Shown piece by piece: positions 1 to 11,220 of a stretch of DNA of 64,000 nucleotides (the stretch's first letter is position 1; each line of letters opens with the position of its first letter). This DNA is from Notospermus geniculatus (Eukaryota; Nemertea; Pilidiophora; Heteronemertea; Lineidae), in NCBI GenBank assembly GCA_002633025.1, contig NMRB01002278.1:1842-65841 (forward strand). Reading direction: 5' to 3'. The translations under genes were made by a program, and so were the position numbers. A model generated the notes under the pieces. It searched no databases and was not told the DNA's origin. It was given only the letters and a program-made list of their open reading frames with translations.

Positions 1-320
1 CATACCCAAGGACGCACTCAACCACACAGCAGATTGCCTTACCCAAGGATGCACTCAACCACAGCAGACTGCCGTACCAAGGATGCACTCAACCACACAC
101 CAGATCGCCGTACCCAAGGATGCACTCAACCACAGCAGACTTCATAATCATTGATGCACTCACCACAGCAGACTGCCGTACCCAAGGACGCACTCCACCA
201 CAGCAGATTGCCGTACCCAAGGACGCACTAAACCACAGCAGACTGCCATACCCAAGGATGCACTCAACCAGAGCAGATTGCCGTACCCAAGAACGCACTC
301 AAAACCACAGCAGCTGATTG
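1..320. repeat. 34-37 bp minisatellite, array enters from the left
   Basis: About eight and a half head-to-tail units of 34-37 bp, each starting GCACTCAACCACAGCAGA and ending near CCCAAGGA. The unit at about 120-153 has a divergent second half. The window starts inside the array, so its full length is unknown. Short open frames across it are by-products of the repeat. Confidence 0.93.
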
Positions 321-655
321 TGCTACACCAGTGCATTATGAATATGATAGATGATATTGTTATTCTTGTGTGTAAACTGTTCCCTTGCAGACATTATTGA
401 TTGTTGGATCATAATTACTGGGTTTGTAACAATGAGATGGCCCCGTGGGTACAAAAGACAGCTGCTGGTATGAGGACCTTACGTCACGAGAGAGTATGGT
501 GCATCAGTGTAAGCCCCCGAGACTGACTCACTGTGTGCGATATGGCTCAAACTGATGTCTTTTGAGAGCGAGAATCATCTTCAGCACTGATTCAGTTTGT
601 TTCCAGGCATGAATGCATATATGCATGCAGAGTACATTGCAATTTGCACACATCT
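321..655. other. unassigned single-copy-looking DNA
   Basis: I see no repeat, convincing coding frame or RNA structure here. Confidence 0.5.
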
Positions 656-910
656 TAAACCCTGTTCACACTGGTAGCGCAGTGCGATGCGTTGAAAAAA
701 TCGCCAAGTGGTGTCATTGATATAACACGGCACAGCGCGACGCCATTGCGTGCGATGGTCATGATTAGCGAAAATGACATCATTCAAATCTTCACACAGC
801 AGGCGATTCGAAAAATACTGCAGGAGTGATGGGGAGGGGGGTGGAAATCGCTCGTTTTGTCCTATGGCTTCTTACCGCATCGCATTGCACCGCAAGTGTG
901 AACAGCTATA
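656..910. mobile_element. MITE family A, copy 1
   Basis: The ends are imperfect inverted repeats of about 30 bp: CTGTTCACACTGG at the left and the complement of CTGTTCACACTTG at the right, both continuing into a GCGATGCG block. The interior is non-coding and includes a short G-rich tract. A second copy, in opposite orientation and interrupted, is at about 28280-28870. Ends of this type with a TTA-like flank suggest PIF/Harbinger, but the TSD is not clean. Confidence 0.8.
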
Positions 911-1190
911 GATGGTCCATAGTGATTTTGTGTATAGTGTAGTTCAATCAACTGTGGCTAGGTGGCAGGAGTGTTGACAATTTTCAAGAATTATAAAAGA
1001 AGTCAAACACAAGTATGTAAGTGTATGAAAAGTTTGCATTTTCTTTTTAAAAAGGGGAGAATTCAGCCAGCCATAAAAAATATTCAAGAAGAGCTAAAAG
1101 TCTATACAGGAATGGAAAGAATGAGTATTGAGTTTGTGTCCAATGATAAATAAATATTTGTTGAAACTGTGAAGAGTGGTGGCTTTGATC
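911..1190. other. unassigned AT-rich DNA
   Basis: A 63-codon open frame (962-1153) has no recognisable domain. Nothing else is visible. Confidence 0.45.
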
Positions 1191-1556
1191 AGCAAGGGGT
1201 GCAGAGTGGCATCACATCTTCTGCATCAGAAGCTGCAGCATCCTGAAATTGCTGACTTTGTGTGCACCAACACAGGTGCGGGCATTGTGTTTCCACGAAA
1301 CGGGCACAGACGCAGGAGTTTTCACAAGGGTTTGGGTTTTCAGTTGGTGGAGCCTGTTTCAACTTCCACCATTTATATATTACCAGGGGAATTCCCAGAA
1401 AATGATGATGGCACGCAACACCGCACGGGCAGCAAGCGGGGGCGAGAAAAATTGCTAAATGACCGATTTGAAAAAACGCATCCGTGCCCATCCACCTGCT
1501 CTGCAGCCGCACCCGTGTCGTGGAAACAGCTACGTTGGATCGATTTTTCGCGTGGG
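1191..1556. repeat. possible degenerate inverted-repeat element
   Basis: GTTTCCACGAAACGGG near 1288 and the complementary CCCGTGTCGTGGAAAC near 1513 form an imperfect inverted repeat. The GCACCC..CGTGGAAA motif recurs near 1570. Open frames of 147-176 codons on both strands overlap this GC-richer stretch and show no family motif. It may be an old MITE abutting the duplicated segment. Confidence 0.3.
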
Positions 1557-2035
1557 CCTCCTCCACACCCGCACCCACCTCGTGGAAAAGCAACTTTACA
1601 CAAAAATGATGACACTGAAAGTTTTTGGGCACGGTTCAAATACCATGTTGGCTCTCCCGTAAATCAGCAAGTAAAAAAATGTGGCCTAGCTACCATCGTT
1701 CCATGACAGTCAGCCTGATTCAACATGTTGCACTAACCGTGGATTGTGTAGATCATAATCCAGGCCGTAATTGCCGGGATTTGCTAAATGATGTGATCGT
1801 CATGCACCGCTCTTGAGTCGGCTGCAGTTTGCATGCCAGAGTTATGATTTACTGCAGTATCGTTGCTGATGAATCATGGGAAGCAGACCTTGAATGTCAC
1901 GAGATCATTGGTTAAATTAATCTGATTGGACGGCATGAATCAAAATGATTGGTCTGCACATTCATTGCATCGGATTGTGCAATGAAGTGAGATACAGCCC
2001 GTCTCTGAATCATTGAGGTTTTGTTAGTCGCTGTA

Positions 2036-2760
2036 GGTCAAAGCTGTGAAGATATGACACATGTAGGCTTACATTATATTGTACAACAGTGAAATGGTCT
2101 TGGCGGCCATTATCATGTGACCTTGGCACATGACCTCAAGGTCAAATGCTTTTGCATATTTCAGCCCTGAGTGTTTCTGTTGTAGTCAAGAATCATGTGA
2201 CCTTGACAATAACTTGACCTTGAGGTCAAATGTTTTTGTTATTTTCAGCTCTGAGTGTTTTCTCTCTTAGTCAAAAATCGTGTGACCTTGGAAGTAACTT
2301 GACCTCAAGGTCAAATGTTTCCGTAATTTTCAGCCTTTTGTGGTTTCTCTGTCGGTCAAAGCTGTGAGATACTACCCATGTGCATTGTCTTGTACCACAG
2401 CAAAATGGCCTTGATAGCCATCTTGGATCATTGACCTTGAAACTTTATCTCAAGGTCAACTTCATTTTGTAGCCCAGTGTGTTTCGCTGTAGGTCAAACA
2501 TGTAAAGATATTTACCTGGACAGTGTATCACGATGTAGCAAAGTGGTCTTGGCAGTCATTTTGTATCATGGGACCTTGGAACTTGACCTCAAGGTCAAAT
2601 GCTTGCATTTTTTAGCCTGTGGGTCAAAACTGTAAAGTATCCATGCATTGTATTGTAGCTCAGCAAAATGGTCTTGGCAGTCTCTTGGATCATGTGACCT
2701 TGAAACTTCACCTCAAGGTCAAATCTCAAGGTCAAATTCTGTCATAAATTTTCTGTCAGT
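2036..2760. repeat. degenerate tandem modules with TGACCTCAAGGTCA palindromes
   Basis: Modules of roughly 85-140 bp each contain an ATG(T/G)GACCTTG stretch followed by TTGACCTCAAGGTCAA or a close variant, then a TTTTCAGCC..GTGTTT stretch. At least six palindromic TGACCT..AGGTCA sites occur. The same block is repeated in the second duplicated copy (about 5276-6090). It is non-coding. Confidence 0.8.
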
Positions 2761-2875
2761 GCTAATCCTTTCATTCTTTGTGTCTTTCCAGGTAGGTGCA
2801 ACCGTTTTTCCTTCTGAAGTTTTGATGCTTGAAAAAGGTAGGGGTCAGTATCATGAAAGGACTCAGGGAAGTCTA

Positions 2876-3249
2876 AACTCCCTACGCAGTTGTGTACCGT
2901 GCCCCCTTCGGTTTACCCGCTTTCCACAACTGCTTAACTTCGTAAAATTTGTCGCGTTTGTTCAACAGATGCCGCTGAGAGAGTCGACCAATGAGAGCGC
3001 CGAGCAACTGGTAACCAAGCTGGCCTGAGACACTTTTTCATTGGCCGAGCGGTTCGTAGCCATGGTAGCACAAGAATATCCGTTGCCAACGGGCCAAAGA
3101 GTTCTGAAAGCAGCGTGCTGATAGGCTGTAAAACTTGCCCCAGGCCCTGACGCCATCTGTTGACCAAACGCGGCGACTTCCACGAAATAAAGCAGTTGTG
3201 GAGAGCGAGTAAACCGAAGGGGGCGCGACTCACAACTGCGTAGGGAGTT
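2876..3249. mobile_element. MITE with ~60-bp TIRs
   Basis: The left end AACTCCCTACGCAGTTGTG and the right end are inverted repeats of about 60 bp with few mismatches; both contain a CCCCCTTCGGTTTAC block. The second duplicated segment lacks these 374 bp, which shows this is an insertion. The interior has no transposase. The TSD is not resolved. Confidence 0.9.
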
Positions 3250-3654
3250 ATAGGAAAAGTCGAGACACATTTGCTGCCCAGAAAACAAAAAGCAGACTTG
3301 TCATAAGTAATGGGCAACCAGAATATGTGTGGTCAGAAAAACATTTGTGGTTTCCCGGAGTTTGAACTGAACTGGTGATTGGTGGTACAGGTTGTAAAAA
3401 CGTTTGATGAATTTGTCTGCACTCGTCCAGAGATGATTCAAGACCAATTGATGACAAGGTCGTGTGACCCATACTCATTTGTGCTTATTCTAAACATAAT
3501 GTTATGAAATATTGGATTAAAACTGTCAACTAGGACGCCATTGAGTTGTAAAGAAATTATGGAAAAAGTTGGCGAGACGTGGAGTTTTAATGAATAAGAT
3601 TTACAGCAGTCAAAAAGTTATGAGTGCATGTCGTTTATCTACCAGTGTGGTATA

Positions 3655-3876
3655 GAGCTTGTGCAGCGGCTCATTATGATGTCACTTTTGACCGGCAGTC
3701 CACCATGCTGGCGGTCAAAGATAAAGTGCGCCACGTGCAGATCATCATGGTTGAAGACGCAACACTCCACTTGCGCTGACGACAAACTGCACCACGTGGG
3801 TCGCCAACGTCATTTGACGTCAGTTTGACCGGCAAGATGGCAGATTTTTTCATGATGACGTCATCTGCACAAGCTC
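3655..3876. mobile_element. 222-bp MITE flanked by TATA
   Basis: The ends GAGCTTGTGCAG / CTGCACAAGCTC are perfect 12-bp inverted repeats, followed by imperfect complementarity (ATGACGTCA, TTGACCGGCA). TATA lies on both sides (3651-3654 and 3877-3880). The paralogous empty site near 6778 has a single TATA, so the insertion duplicated TA or TATA. This fits a Tc1/mariner-type non-autonomous element. Confidence 0.93.
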
Positions 3877-3938
3877 TATACATGTACCTTTCTGGGAACT
3901 GATGGAAATACAAGCTTTAAGTTCATATGATGCCAGGN

Positions 3939-4700
3939 GTTGGGGGTGACTAGAGGAAGGTTCCTTTCGAAAATGGCCACGTTCTCATTTACAATATGGC
4001 CGCCAGAGCCGCCATCTTGAAATCATATTCCGTCAATTTCAGGCAAAACCGTTTGTCTGATCATATTGATTTCTTGTATGTGTGTTGGGGGTGACTAGAG
4101 GAAGGTTCCTTTCGAAAATGGCTGTGCTGCGATTTACAATATGGCCGCCAGAGCCGCAATCTTGAAATCAGATTCCGTCAATTTCAGGGAGAACCATGGA
4201 GAACCATATGTTCGATCGTATTGATGTTTTGTGTGTATGTTGGGAGTGACTAGAGGAAGGTTTCTTTCGAAAATCGCCGTGTTCTGATTTACAGTATGGC
4301 CGCCAGAGCCGCCATCTTGAAATCATATTCCGTCAATTTCAGGAAAAACCATTTGTCTGATCATATTGATTTTTTGCATGTATGTTGGAGGTGACTAGAG
4401 GAAGGTTCCTTTCGAAAACGGCCGTGCTGCGATTTACAATATGGCCACTAGAACCACCATCTTGAAATAAGATTCCGTCAATTTCAGGGAGACGCGTTTG
4501 TCTGATCCTATTGACTTTTTGTATGTATGTTGAGGGCGACTCAAGTAAGGTTCCTTATGAAAATGGCTGCATTTCAATTTACAATATGGCCGCCAGAGCT
4601 GACATCTTGAAATCAGATTCCGTCAATTTCAGGAATGTACTATTTGTCCGGTGATATTGGTTTTTGGTATGCATGTTCCCTGATATTGACGGAATCTGAT
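3939..4700. repeat. ~148-bp tandem array, five units
   Basis: Units start with GTTGGGGGTGACTAGAGG near 3939, 4085, 4238, 4385 and 4530. Each contains CAATATGGCCGCCAGAGC, CATCTTGAAATC and TTCCGTCAATTTCAGG. The last unit is followed by a short inverted fragment (TGACGGAATCTGATTTCAA near 4689). The array sits exactly between the two duplicated segments. One ambiguous base lies at 3938. Confidence 0.93.
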
Positions 4701-5689
4701 TTCAACATAACTTGACTGGAGGTTCGCCCAACTCAACATACACGCGGGGGCATATGCCACGCTTTGCGTTGCTCTTGTTTCCGCCTGCGCCTGCCTCCGC
4801 CTCCACACCTGCACCCGCCTCATGGAAAAGCAGCTTTACACAAAAATGATGATACTGAAAGTTTTGGGGCACGGTTCAAATACCATGTTGGCTCTCCCGT
4901 AAATAAACGTGTGAAAAAATGTGGCCTAGCTACATGTACCATCTTCCACGATATGTGTCAGTGTGATTCAACATGTTGCGCTAACCGTGGATTGCGTTGA
5001 TCATAATCCAGGCCGTAATTGCTGGGATTTGCTAAATGATGTGATCTTCATGCACTGCTCATGAGTCGGCTACAGTTCAAACGCGAGAGTATGATTTATT
5101 GCAGTATCGTTGCTGATGAATCATGGGAAGCAGACCTTGAACGTCACGAGATCGTTGGTTAAATTAATCTGATTGGACGGCATGAATCAAAATGATTGGT
5201 CTGCACATTTATTGCATCGGATTGTGCAATGAAGTGAGATACAGGCCGTCTCTGAATGATTGAGGTTTTGTTAGTCGCTGTAGGTCAAAGCTAAAAGATA
5301 TGACGCATGTAGGTCTACATTATATTGTAGAACAGTGAAATGGTCTTGGCAGCCATTATCATGTGACCTTGGCACATGACCTCAAGGTCAAATGCTTTTG
5401 CATATTTCAGCCCTGAGTGTTTCTGTTGTAGTCAAGAATCATGTGACCTTGACAATAACTTGACCTTGAGGTCAAATGTTTTTGTTATTTTCAGCTCTGA
5501 GTGCTTTCTCTCTTAGTCAAAAATCGTGTGACCTTGGAAGTAACTTGACCTCAAGGTCAAATGTTTCCGTAATTTTCAGCCTTTTGTGGTTTCTCTGTCA
5601 GTCAAAGCTGTGAGATATTACCCATGTGCATTGTCTTTACCACAGCAAAATGGCCTTGGCAGCCATCTTGGATCATTGACAGCCATCTT

Positions 5690-5885
5690 GGATCATGGTA
5701 CGGGTGCATCACGCGCCTCTTCTGCGTGACATCCGCGCACCACAGGCGAATGACGTTACGTCTTCACTACGTGCCTTCCATGACGGCGTGCGACGTCCGC
5801 AGAAGGTGCGAGGCCGGTACGCGCATGATGCTGCATGTGGTACGCCGATGGTGTGTGGCACGGAAGGAAGGTCAATAGTGCAACG
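5690..5885. mobile_element. fragment of TACAGTAC-ended MITE
   Basis: The interior (TTCTGCGTGACATCCG, GACGTTACGTCTTCACTAC, GACGTCCGCAGAAG) and the right end match the complete relatives at 43682-43954 and 52907-53191. The left TIR is missing, and the flanking sequence differs from copy 1 of the duplication, so this is a truncated or rearranged insertion. Confidence 0.8.
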
Positions 5886-6293
5886 CACTGTCATAATGTA
5901 GCAAAGTGGTCTTGGCAGCCATTTTGTATCATGGGACCTTGGAACTTGACCTCAAGGTCAAATGCTTGCATTCTTTAGCCTGTGGATCAAAGCTGCAAAG
6001 ATATTGTAGCATAGCAAATGATCTTGGCGGCCGTTTGGATCATGTGACCGTGGAACATACATGTACCTCAAGGTCAAATTCCATTTCATTTTACAGCTAT
6101 GAATGTTTTCTCTCGGTGCTAATCCTTTCATTCTTTGTGTCTTTCCAGGTAGGTGCAACCGTTTTTCCTTCTGAAGTTTTGAAGCTTGAAAAAGGTAGGT
6201 CAGTATCATGAAAGGTGTCGGGGAAAAATTGAGACACATTTGCTACCCAGAAAAGAAAACAGACTTGTCATAAGTAATGGGCAACCAGAATAT

Positions 6294-6448
6294 AGCCATG
6301 GTTTACACCTGTCTGAAAAAGCCCAGACTTTTCGTAGCCCGGGTCTGAAATAAGCCCGGGCTTTTTGAGCATATACGCGGCATGTATGGGTTTTAAAAGC
6401 CCGGGCTTTATTAGACACGACGATTCATATTATGTAGTGTAAACAAGG
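6294..6448. mobile_element. 155-bp MITE with TAT target duplication
   Basis: The ends GCCATGGTTTACAC and the complement of CCTTGTTTACAC are imperfect inverted repeats. TAT occurs at 6291-6293 and 6449-6451, while the paralogous empty site (near 3343) has one TAT. Inside are repeated AAGCCCGGGCTTT palindromes. A related, larger element hosts the long inverted repeat at 41 kb. Confidence 0.9.
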
Positions 6449-6820
6449 TATGTGTGGTCAGAAAAACATTTGTGGTTTCCCGGAGTTTGAACTGAACTGG
6501 TGATTGGTGCTACAATTTGTAAAAACGTTTGATGAATTTGTCTGCACTCGATCCAGAGATGATTCAAGACCATTTGATGACAAGGTCGTGTGACCCATAC
6601 TCATTTGTGCTTATTCTAAACATAATGTTATGAAATATTGGATTAAAACTGTCAACTAGGACGCCATTGGGTTGTAAAGAAGTTATGGAAAAAGTTGGCG
6701 AGACGTGGAGTTTTAATGAATAAGATTTACAGCAGTCAAAAAGTTGTGGGTGCATGTCGTTTATCTACTAGTGTGGTATACATGTACCTTTCTGTGAACT
6801 GATGGAAATACAAGCTTCAA

Positions 6821-7058
6821 AGGAGTTCGACGTCCAAGTTGTAAACAAACCAGTTTGTTTACAAACAGTGGTTGGCAAACTAGTTTTATTCCTTCGTGAA
6901 GGTGGCAGCACCAGTAGCGCCCCGTGATCGTGATCGACTGGTGCCCGGTCCAATTCAACTCACTCACGATATTTACGTCAGTACATATCACCGACAATAG
7001 GTGGCAGGTGGATAGAGAACCAGTGAGTGAGTGTTTACAACTTGGACGTCCAGCTCCT
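6821..7058. mobile_element. TTAA-flanked MITE, copy 1
   Basis: The ends AGGAGTTCGACGTCCAAG and the complement of AGGAGCTGGACGTCCAAG are inverted repeats continuing into TTGTAAAC. The right flank is TTAA and the left is TCAA; the paralogous empty site near 3915 contains one TTAA. Other copies are at 9457-9708 and 12512-12864. A TTAA target is characteristic of piggyBac-type transposition. Confidence 0.92.
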
Positions 7059-7367
7059 TTAAGTTCGTATGATGCCAGGTCTGCCCCCCCCCCTTGGAAT
7101 TTGATGGTTGACCCTTCCTTTAGTTGGTTGCCATTGTAAAATATGAATTGCTATCATTCACTCCACTCAGTGGAAGTGTACTAAGCCTGCCACTCTGTAT
7201 GCAGTTATAATCTGCCTGACTCTTGAACAGAGCTCTTGGTTTTAAGTCAGGACTTTAGTTTCAAAAGGTACTGATAGATGGAGACACTCAAATCTCAATC
7301 TTGTTCATTCTGTTTATTGTATGTAACCTACACTATGCAGTCATGTAGACTACTACATAAGGGCCGT

Positions 7368-7660
7368 TTAGACGACAAGCCAAAAAAAACACATTCAGAT
7401 TCGATCCGATCGACCCACATTCTGGACCGGATGTGATCCAAGTGTTTGGTTAGCGTTTACACATGCATGTTAAATCTGGTCACATTCTGACTTCAAATTA
7501 CCGTTGTGGAACTCTCCACAGCGAGTGCGGTCAGTGGAGGAAGAAAAACCACATCAATGCGCAGCGGCATGCGCGCAGGTCGGATGAATCTGGATTCGGG
7601 TCTCAATTGTGTTTAGACAAGCAATTTTAATCTGGTCGTATGTGGTCCAATGCGGTCCAT
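7368..7660. mobile_element. GTTTAGAC-ended MITE, truncated
   Basis: The left end GGGCCGTTTAGACGACAAG and the interior (CACATTC..CCGGATGTG, GGAACTCTCCACA, TGTTTAGACAAGCAA) match the complete relative at 53550-54428 in order. No matching right TIR is seen before the poly-C run near 7674. Confidence 0.65.
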
Positions 7661-8150
7661 TTTAACACATTCCCCCCCCCCCAGCATTTAAAAAAAAGTA
7701 ACCAGCCAACGCCAGCATTTTAGCGATTTTTACCAAATTTCAAATTTCTCCAGAAAATTTATCACTTGAGATATGGGAACAAAGAACATGTCAGTAGAAA
7801 GATCGAAGTCCGTTGTTTCTGATACCACATTAACCATTTTGTTCTAAGTCCAACCACTTTCTTTCCACAAGCTTTAGAAAACTTGCTATTTTCACAAATA
7901 CGCATGTTTTTCGCAAAAAATGGAGAAAACGCCTCCCGAGTGCCGCCATGTTGGTTTAAACCACACTAAAATACAAACAAACCTCCACCTATTTCAAGGC
8001 CGTGTTCAATGAGATCGTCGAAAGCACAGTGAGACAAGATGGCCAGTGGGTCATTAGGAGTGCTAGTAGCCATTGGTGATTTGGCGAGTGGGTAGCGCGA
8101 TCCCTGTATTTGGGACTGAACTTCAATGTCCTTAATAAAGAGGTGTCTCC
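7661..8150. other. unassigned DNA with a poly-C run
   Basis: A C run at about 7672-7682 is followed by AT-rich sequence without a recognisable feature. Confidence 0.45.
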
Positions 8151-8310
8151 TAAAGCCGCCCATACACGGCGCAATATTATTGCACAATATGGGGCCCAAA
8201 TGGGTGGTCGTGTGCTTTTCGCATGATGGGTAGAAGAAAGATTGGCAATAATATTGCCCATTGTGATCCTCATATTGTGCAATAATATTGATCGTGTATG
8301 GGCCGCTTTA
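8151..8310. mobile_element. 160-bp hairpin MITE
   Basis: TAAAGC(C)GCCCATACACG at the left is inverted at the right, and the arms continue through CAATATTATTGCACAATATG. A further CAATATTATTGCC copy lies near the loop. The element is flanked by TA within TA-containing ends. Confidence 0.88.
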
Positions 8311-8674
8311 GGGAGGTTCCTCATTTCCCTTCCTGTCGAGACTCCCACTTGTCTGTTGACCTAAACCATGCTGAGTACAAACCACCAGTCATTTGCCGTG
8401 TAATTCCTCTTCCGACCTTGAGGACCTTTCCTGATTGATCGTCAAGGTCAAACGTGACGTTATTTGCTCCGACGCGAGGGATCCGGATTACTCATCGGCA
8501 GGAATCCCATATTTCCCCAATATCGTGTACATAGTGTGAATGGTCTACGCGTATGATTTTGAAGTAGAGGTCGATACGTTTCTGGGCATGATCATGGAAG
8601 AAGTGCTCTCAAGCAGAAAGCAGGGATTTAGAATATGAATCTCTATATCTTCATTTCCATAAGTGTGAAGTGTT

Positions 8675-8890
8675 TGAATTTGTGACATGGTTTTCAAGGT
8701 GGTTATGATTTTGAAATATTTTGGGTTTTGTGACCAGATGTGATTTTGAAAAATCCTGGGTTTTGTGACTGTGATTATGAAAAATTCTGGGATTTGTGAC
8801 GTGGTTTTCAAGGTGGTTATGATTTTGAAAAATTCTGGGTTTTGTGACCAGATGTGATTATGAAAAATTCTGGGATTTGTGACTTGTGAC
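8675..8890. repeat. AT-rich nested tandem repeat
   Basis: A ~34-bp unit (ATTATGAAAAATTCTGGGAT TTGTGAC type) is organised into a ~115-bp higher-order unit that starts GACGTGGTTTTCAAGGTGG. Two higher-order units are present. The 128-codon reverse open frame across it is repeat-derived. Confidence 0.85.
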
Positions 8891-9099
8891 ATCTCAATTT
8901 TGTAAGTGCATATCATCTGCCACAAGATCAAGTCTTAATTCTTGTATCAATTCTGAAATGGTGAAAAAAATTTCATTTCGACTGTGCATAGAGGATTCTG
9001 CCTGATAAAGTCAGATATTGATTTTGGTGAATCTGTTGTGGATTGATTATGGAAGTGAAGACTTCTTGTGGAGGTAGTGATTCAATATAGTGATTTTGG

Positions 9100-9265
9100 C
9101 TGTCAGAGTGCCGCAATGGAAAAATTGATCTGTCACTTCAGAGGTTCTGCCTTCGATCCCTGTCGGACCCATTCTCCATGTGATAGAGAGAGCAACTCTC
9201 TTTGACCGCACAGGATTTTCTGGATATTCTGGTTTCCTCTTACTGTGCGCTAAATTCGCACAATG
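9100..9265 (+). mobile_element. tRNA-derived SINE-2, copy 1
   Basis: A tRNA-like head has a box-A-like AGAGTGCCGCAATGG and a box-B-like GGTTCTGCCTTCGATCC. It is followed by GATAGAGAGAGCAACTCTC and a tail with ATTCTGGTTTCCT. The same order occurs at 40104-40280, so this is a dispersed family, not a working tRNA gene. Confidence 0.72.
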
Positions 9266-9456
9266 TTGTCTATAGAGCTGAAAATGGCATATTTAGTGCT
9301 CGTCTGATGATGGATGATGCTAACAGACATGACAGATGAACTGCCATGAGTTTGACTGATACATAGTCCATCGTGATTTGAGAAAAAGTGTTGAATCGAG
9401 GGCTGCGCCAAATATGGCATTAAATTAGCTCTACAGACAACATTGGGTGAATTTAA

Positions 9457-9708
9457 AGGAGTTAGACGCCGAAGTTGTAAACAAGCTGGTTTGTTTACAA
9501 ACATGGTCGGCAAACTAGTTTTATTCCTTCGTGCAGGTGGCAGCACCAGTCGCGCCCCGTGATCGTTAGACAGGTTCCCGGTCCGATGCAACTCACTCAC
9601 GATATTCACGTCAGTACATATCACCGACAATAGGTGGCAGCACCGCAGGCGTGGCGTGGATAGAGAACCAGTGAGTGAGCATGTTTACAACTTGGACGTC
9701 CAGCTCCT
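9457..9708. mobile_element. TTAA-flanked MITE, copy 2
   Basis: Same ends (AGGAG..GACG / CGTCCAGCTCCT) and interior as 6821-7058, with TTAA at 9453-9456 and 9709-9712. Its central 70-bp segment is in the same orientation as in copy 1. Confidence 0.93.
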
Positions 9709-9835
9709 TTAATGTACAGGAGGAGGAAACCGGAGTGCCCGGAGAAAACCTCTGCTGTCGAAGATAGTTGCCCTCTCCATCACACAGAGGACGGGTGTGA
9801 CCGAGGAATGAACCCAGAACCTCAGAGGTGACAAG

Positions 9836-9960
9836 CAGTGTTCTCCACACCAGTTAAACAATTGGCGGCCCGCCCCTCTTAAAAATATCGACGGTAAAAT
9901 CCGCCCCTCTTAAAAATGGCCCGCCCCTCTTAAAAATTCGTCCACCCTAATATTTATGAT
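9836..9960. repeat. CAGTGTTCTCC repeat with CCGCCCCTCTTAAAAA units, copy 1
   Basis: CAGTGTTCTCCACACCAG is followed by three short units built on CCGCCCCTCTTAAAAAT. A second copy with the same order starts at 59488. The CAGTGTT start resembles hAT-type termini, but no partner end is seen. Confidence 0.7.
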
Positions 9961-10740
9961 TAGGTCGCTCNCCTCGCGTGCACTGGTTGGCGGCCGATCG
10001 TGCGATATAGGTTTGCACAGATGGATGACATTTGCCGGTGATAGCATCGTTCTGGAAGACTAGGGATTATCGAAATAAGGGATCGATGGCATTCACTAAC
10101 TGTGGTGGGGTTGTCTTCATGTGTCTTTTGGCTCTTCTCTGTAGCTAGGCCAGAATTGATTTACTACCGGCTTGAGCGGACCAGTGGTTTATTCGTGCGG
10201 ATTTACAAAAATTGAGTTTTGTTTTGTAAGTCTGAAGATACCATTGGTCGAAGGTGGATGTTGTAAAAGCCGCACTGCCACGAAAAGGCCGAGCACAAAT
10301 CTGAGGTAATATACCAATTACATCAGACGGTACCCCGCTATGCTTTGAGTATCGTGGCATGAATTCGTCACTTGATGCTGGATTACCACAGCGGATTTTA
10401 CGAAGATAAGATCTTACTGGATTAGGAATGATTCACTCCATGGTACTGTATGTCTGAGATTTTCCATCTATGACGAGGATTTGTAACCAACACCGATTAC
10501 ATTGTAATTTCTCAACTGGGATTAGTACGAGATTATCCGAGGGATTAACACCAGTACATACAATGATTAGGGTCATCTGGTGGTCGTCTTAGTGTTGCGT
10601 GTATCCCATGATGCCATGTATTGCAGCGTTTATCTACTGCACAGAATGTATTGGATCAAGCTCTGACAGGTTGGTACTAGTGTAATGTTGTTGTCAGTGT
10701 TATTGTTGAAAAAGGTTTGGTTTAAGTTTGTCCATTTCAG
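9961..10740. other. unassigned DNA
   Basis: No repeat or coding signal is recognised. One ambiguous base lies at 9971. Confidence 0.45.
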
Positions 10741-10762
10741 ATTGCCCACCATAAAGTGAAAA

Positions 10763-11180
10763 GTGCTGCCACTTGTTGCCTTGACCAAAATTTACCAATT
10801 ATGCTATGGCCTTGACCCCACTTTACCACTGCTGCCATTTGGTGGCCTTGACCCCACTTTGCCACTGCTGCAACTTGGTGGTGACGCTTGTGACAGGACG
10901 CATGATGGACAGGCCTATCAAGACTGCCACTTGGTGGCATTGACCCCACTTTGTCGTTGCTGCCACTTGGTGGCCTTTTGACCCCTCTTTGCTGATGCTG
11001 CCACTTGGTGACCTTGACCCCACTTTGCTAGTGCTGCAAGTTAGGGCCATATGCCAGGGTTGGACTTCTCTTGAGCCCTCTTTGCCGATGCTGCCACTTG
11101 GTGACCTTGACCCCACTTTGCTAGTGCTGCAAGTTAGGGCCATATGCCTGGGTTGGACTTCTCTTGAGCCATTTTTGCCT
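10763..11180. repeat. 36-bp minisatellite with a ~93-bp higher-order duplicate
   Basis: Units based on GCTGCCACTTGGTGGCCT TGACCCCACTTTGCC run from about 10763. At 11001-11180 a ~93-bp block that includes GCAAGTTAGGGCCATATGCC is present twice, nearly identical. Open frames on both strands are repeat artefacts. Confidence 0.9.
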
Positions 11181-11220
11181 GAGCGTGAGTGAGATGTCAT
11201 CAAATGTAACAAACATACTA

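Larger units (their letters stand above)
1557..3937. repeat. segmental duplication, copy 1 (pair with 4797-7080)
   Basis: This segment is collinear with 4797-7080 at high identity. Both copies start near CTCCACACC and end at ATGATGCCAGG. Copy 1 alone carries MITEs at 2876-3249 and 3655-3876; copy 2 lacks both and provides their empty sites. Each copy holds a block of TGACCT/AGGTCA modules. No gene is recognised. The breakpoint on the right is a 148-bp tandem array. Confidence 0.93.
4797..7080. repeat. segmental duplication, copy 2 (pair with 1557-3937)
   Basis: Collinear partner of 1557-3937. It lacks the two MITEs of copy 1 but carries its own insertions at 6294-6448 and 6821-7058, and a fragment of a third MITE replaces sequence at about 5690-5885. 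The two copies therefore date these insertions as later than the duplication. Confidence 0.93.

Noticed and set aside
1176-1706. 176-codon frame upstream of the duplicated segment
   Set aside because: Frames are open on both strands across the same GC-rich repeat. The homologous part at 4797 does not keep the frame intact.
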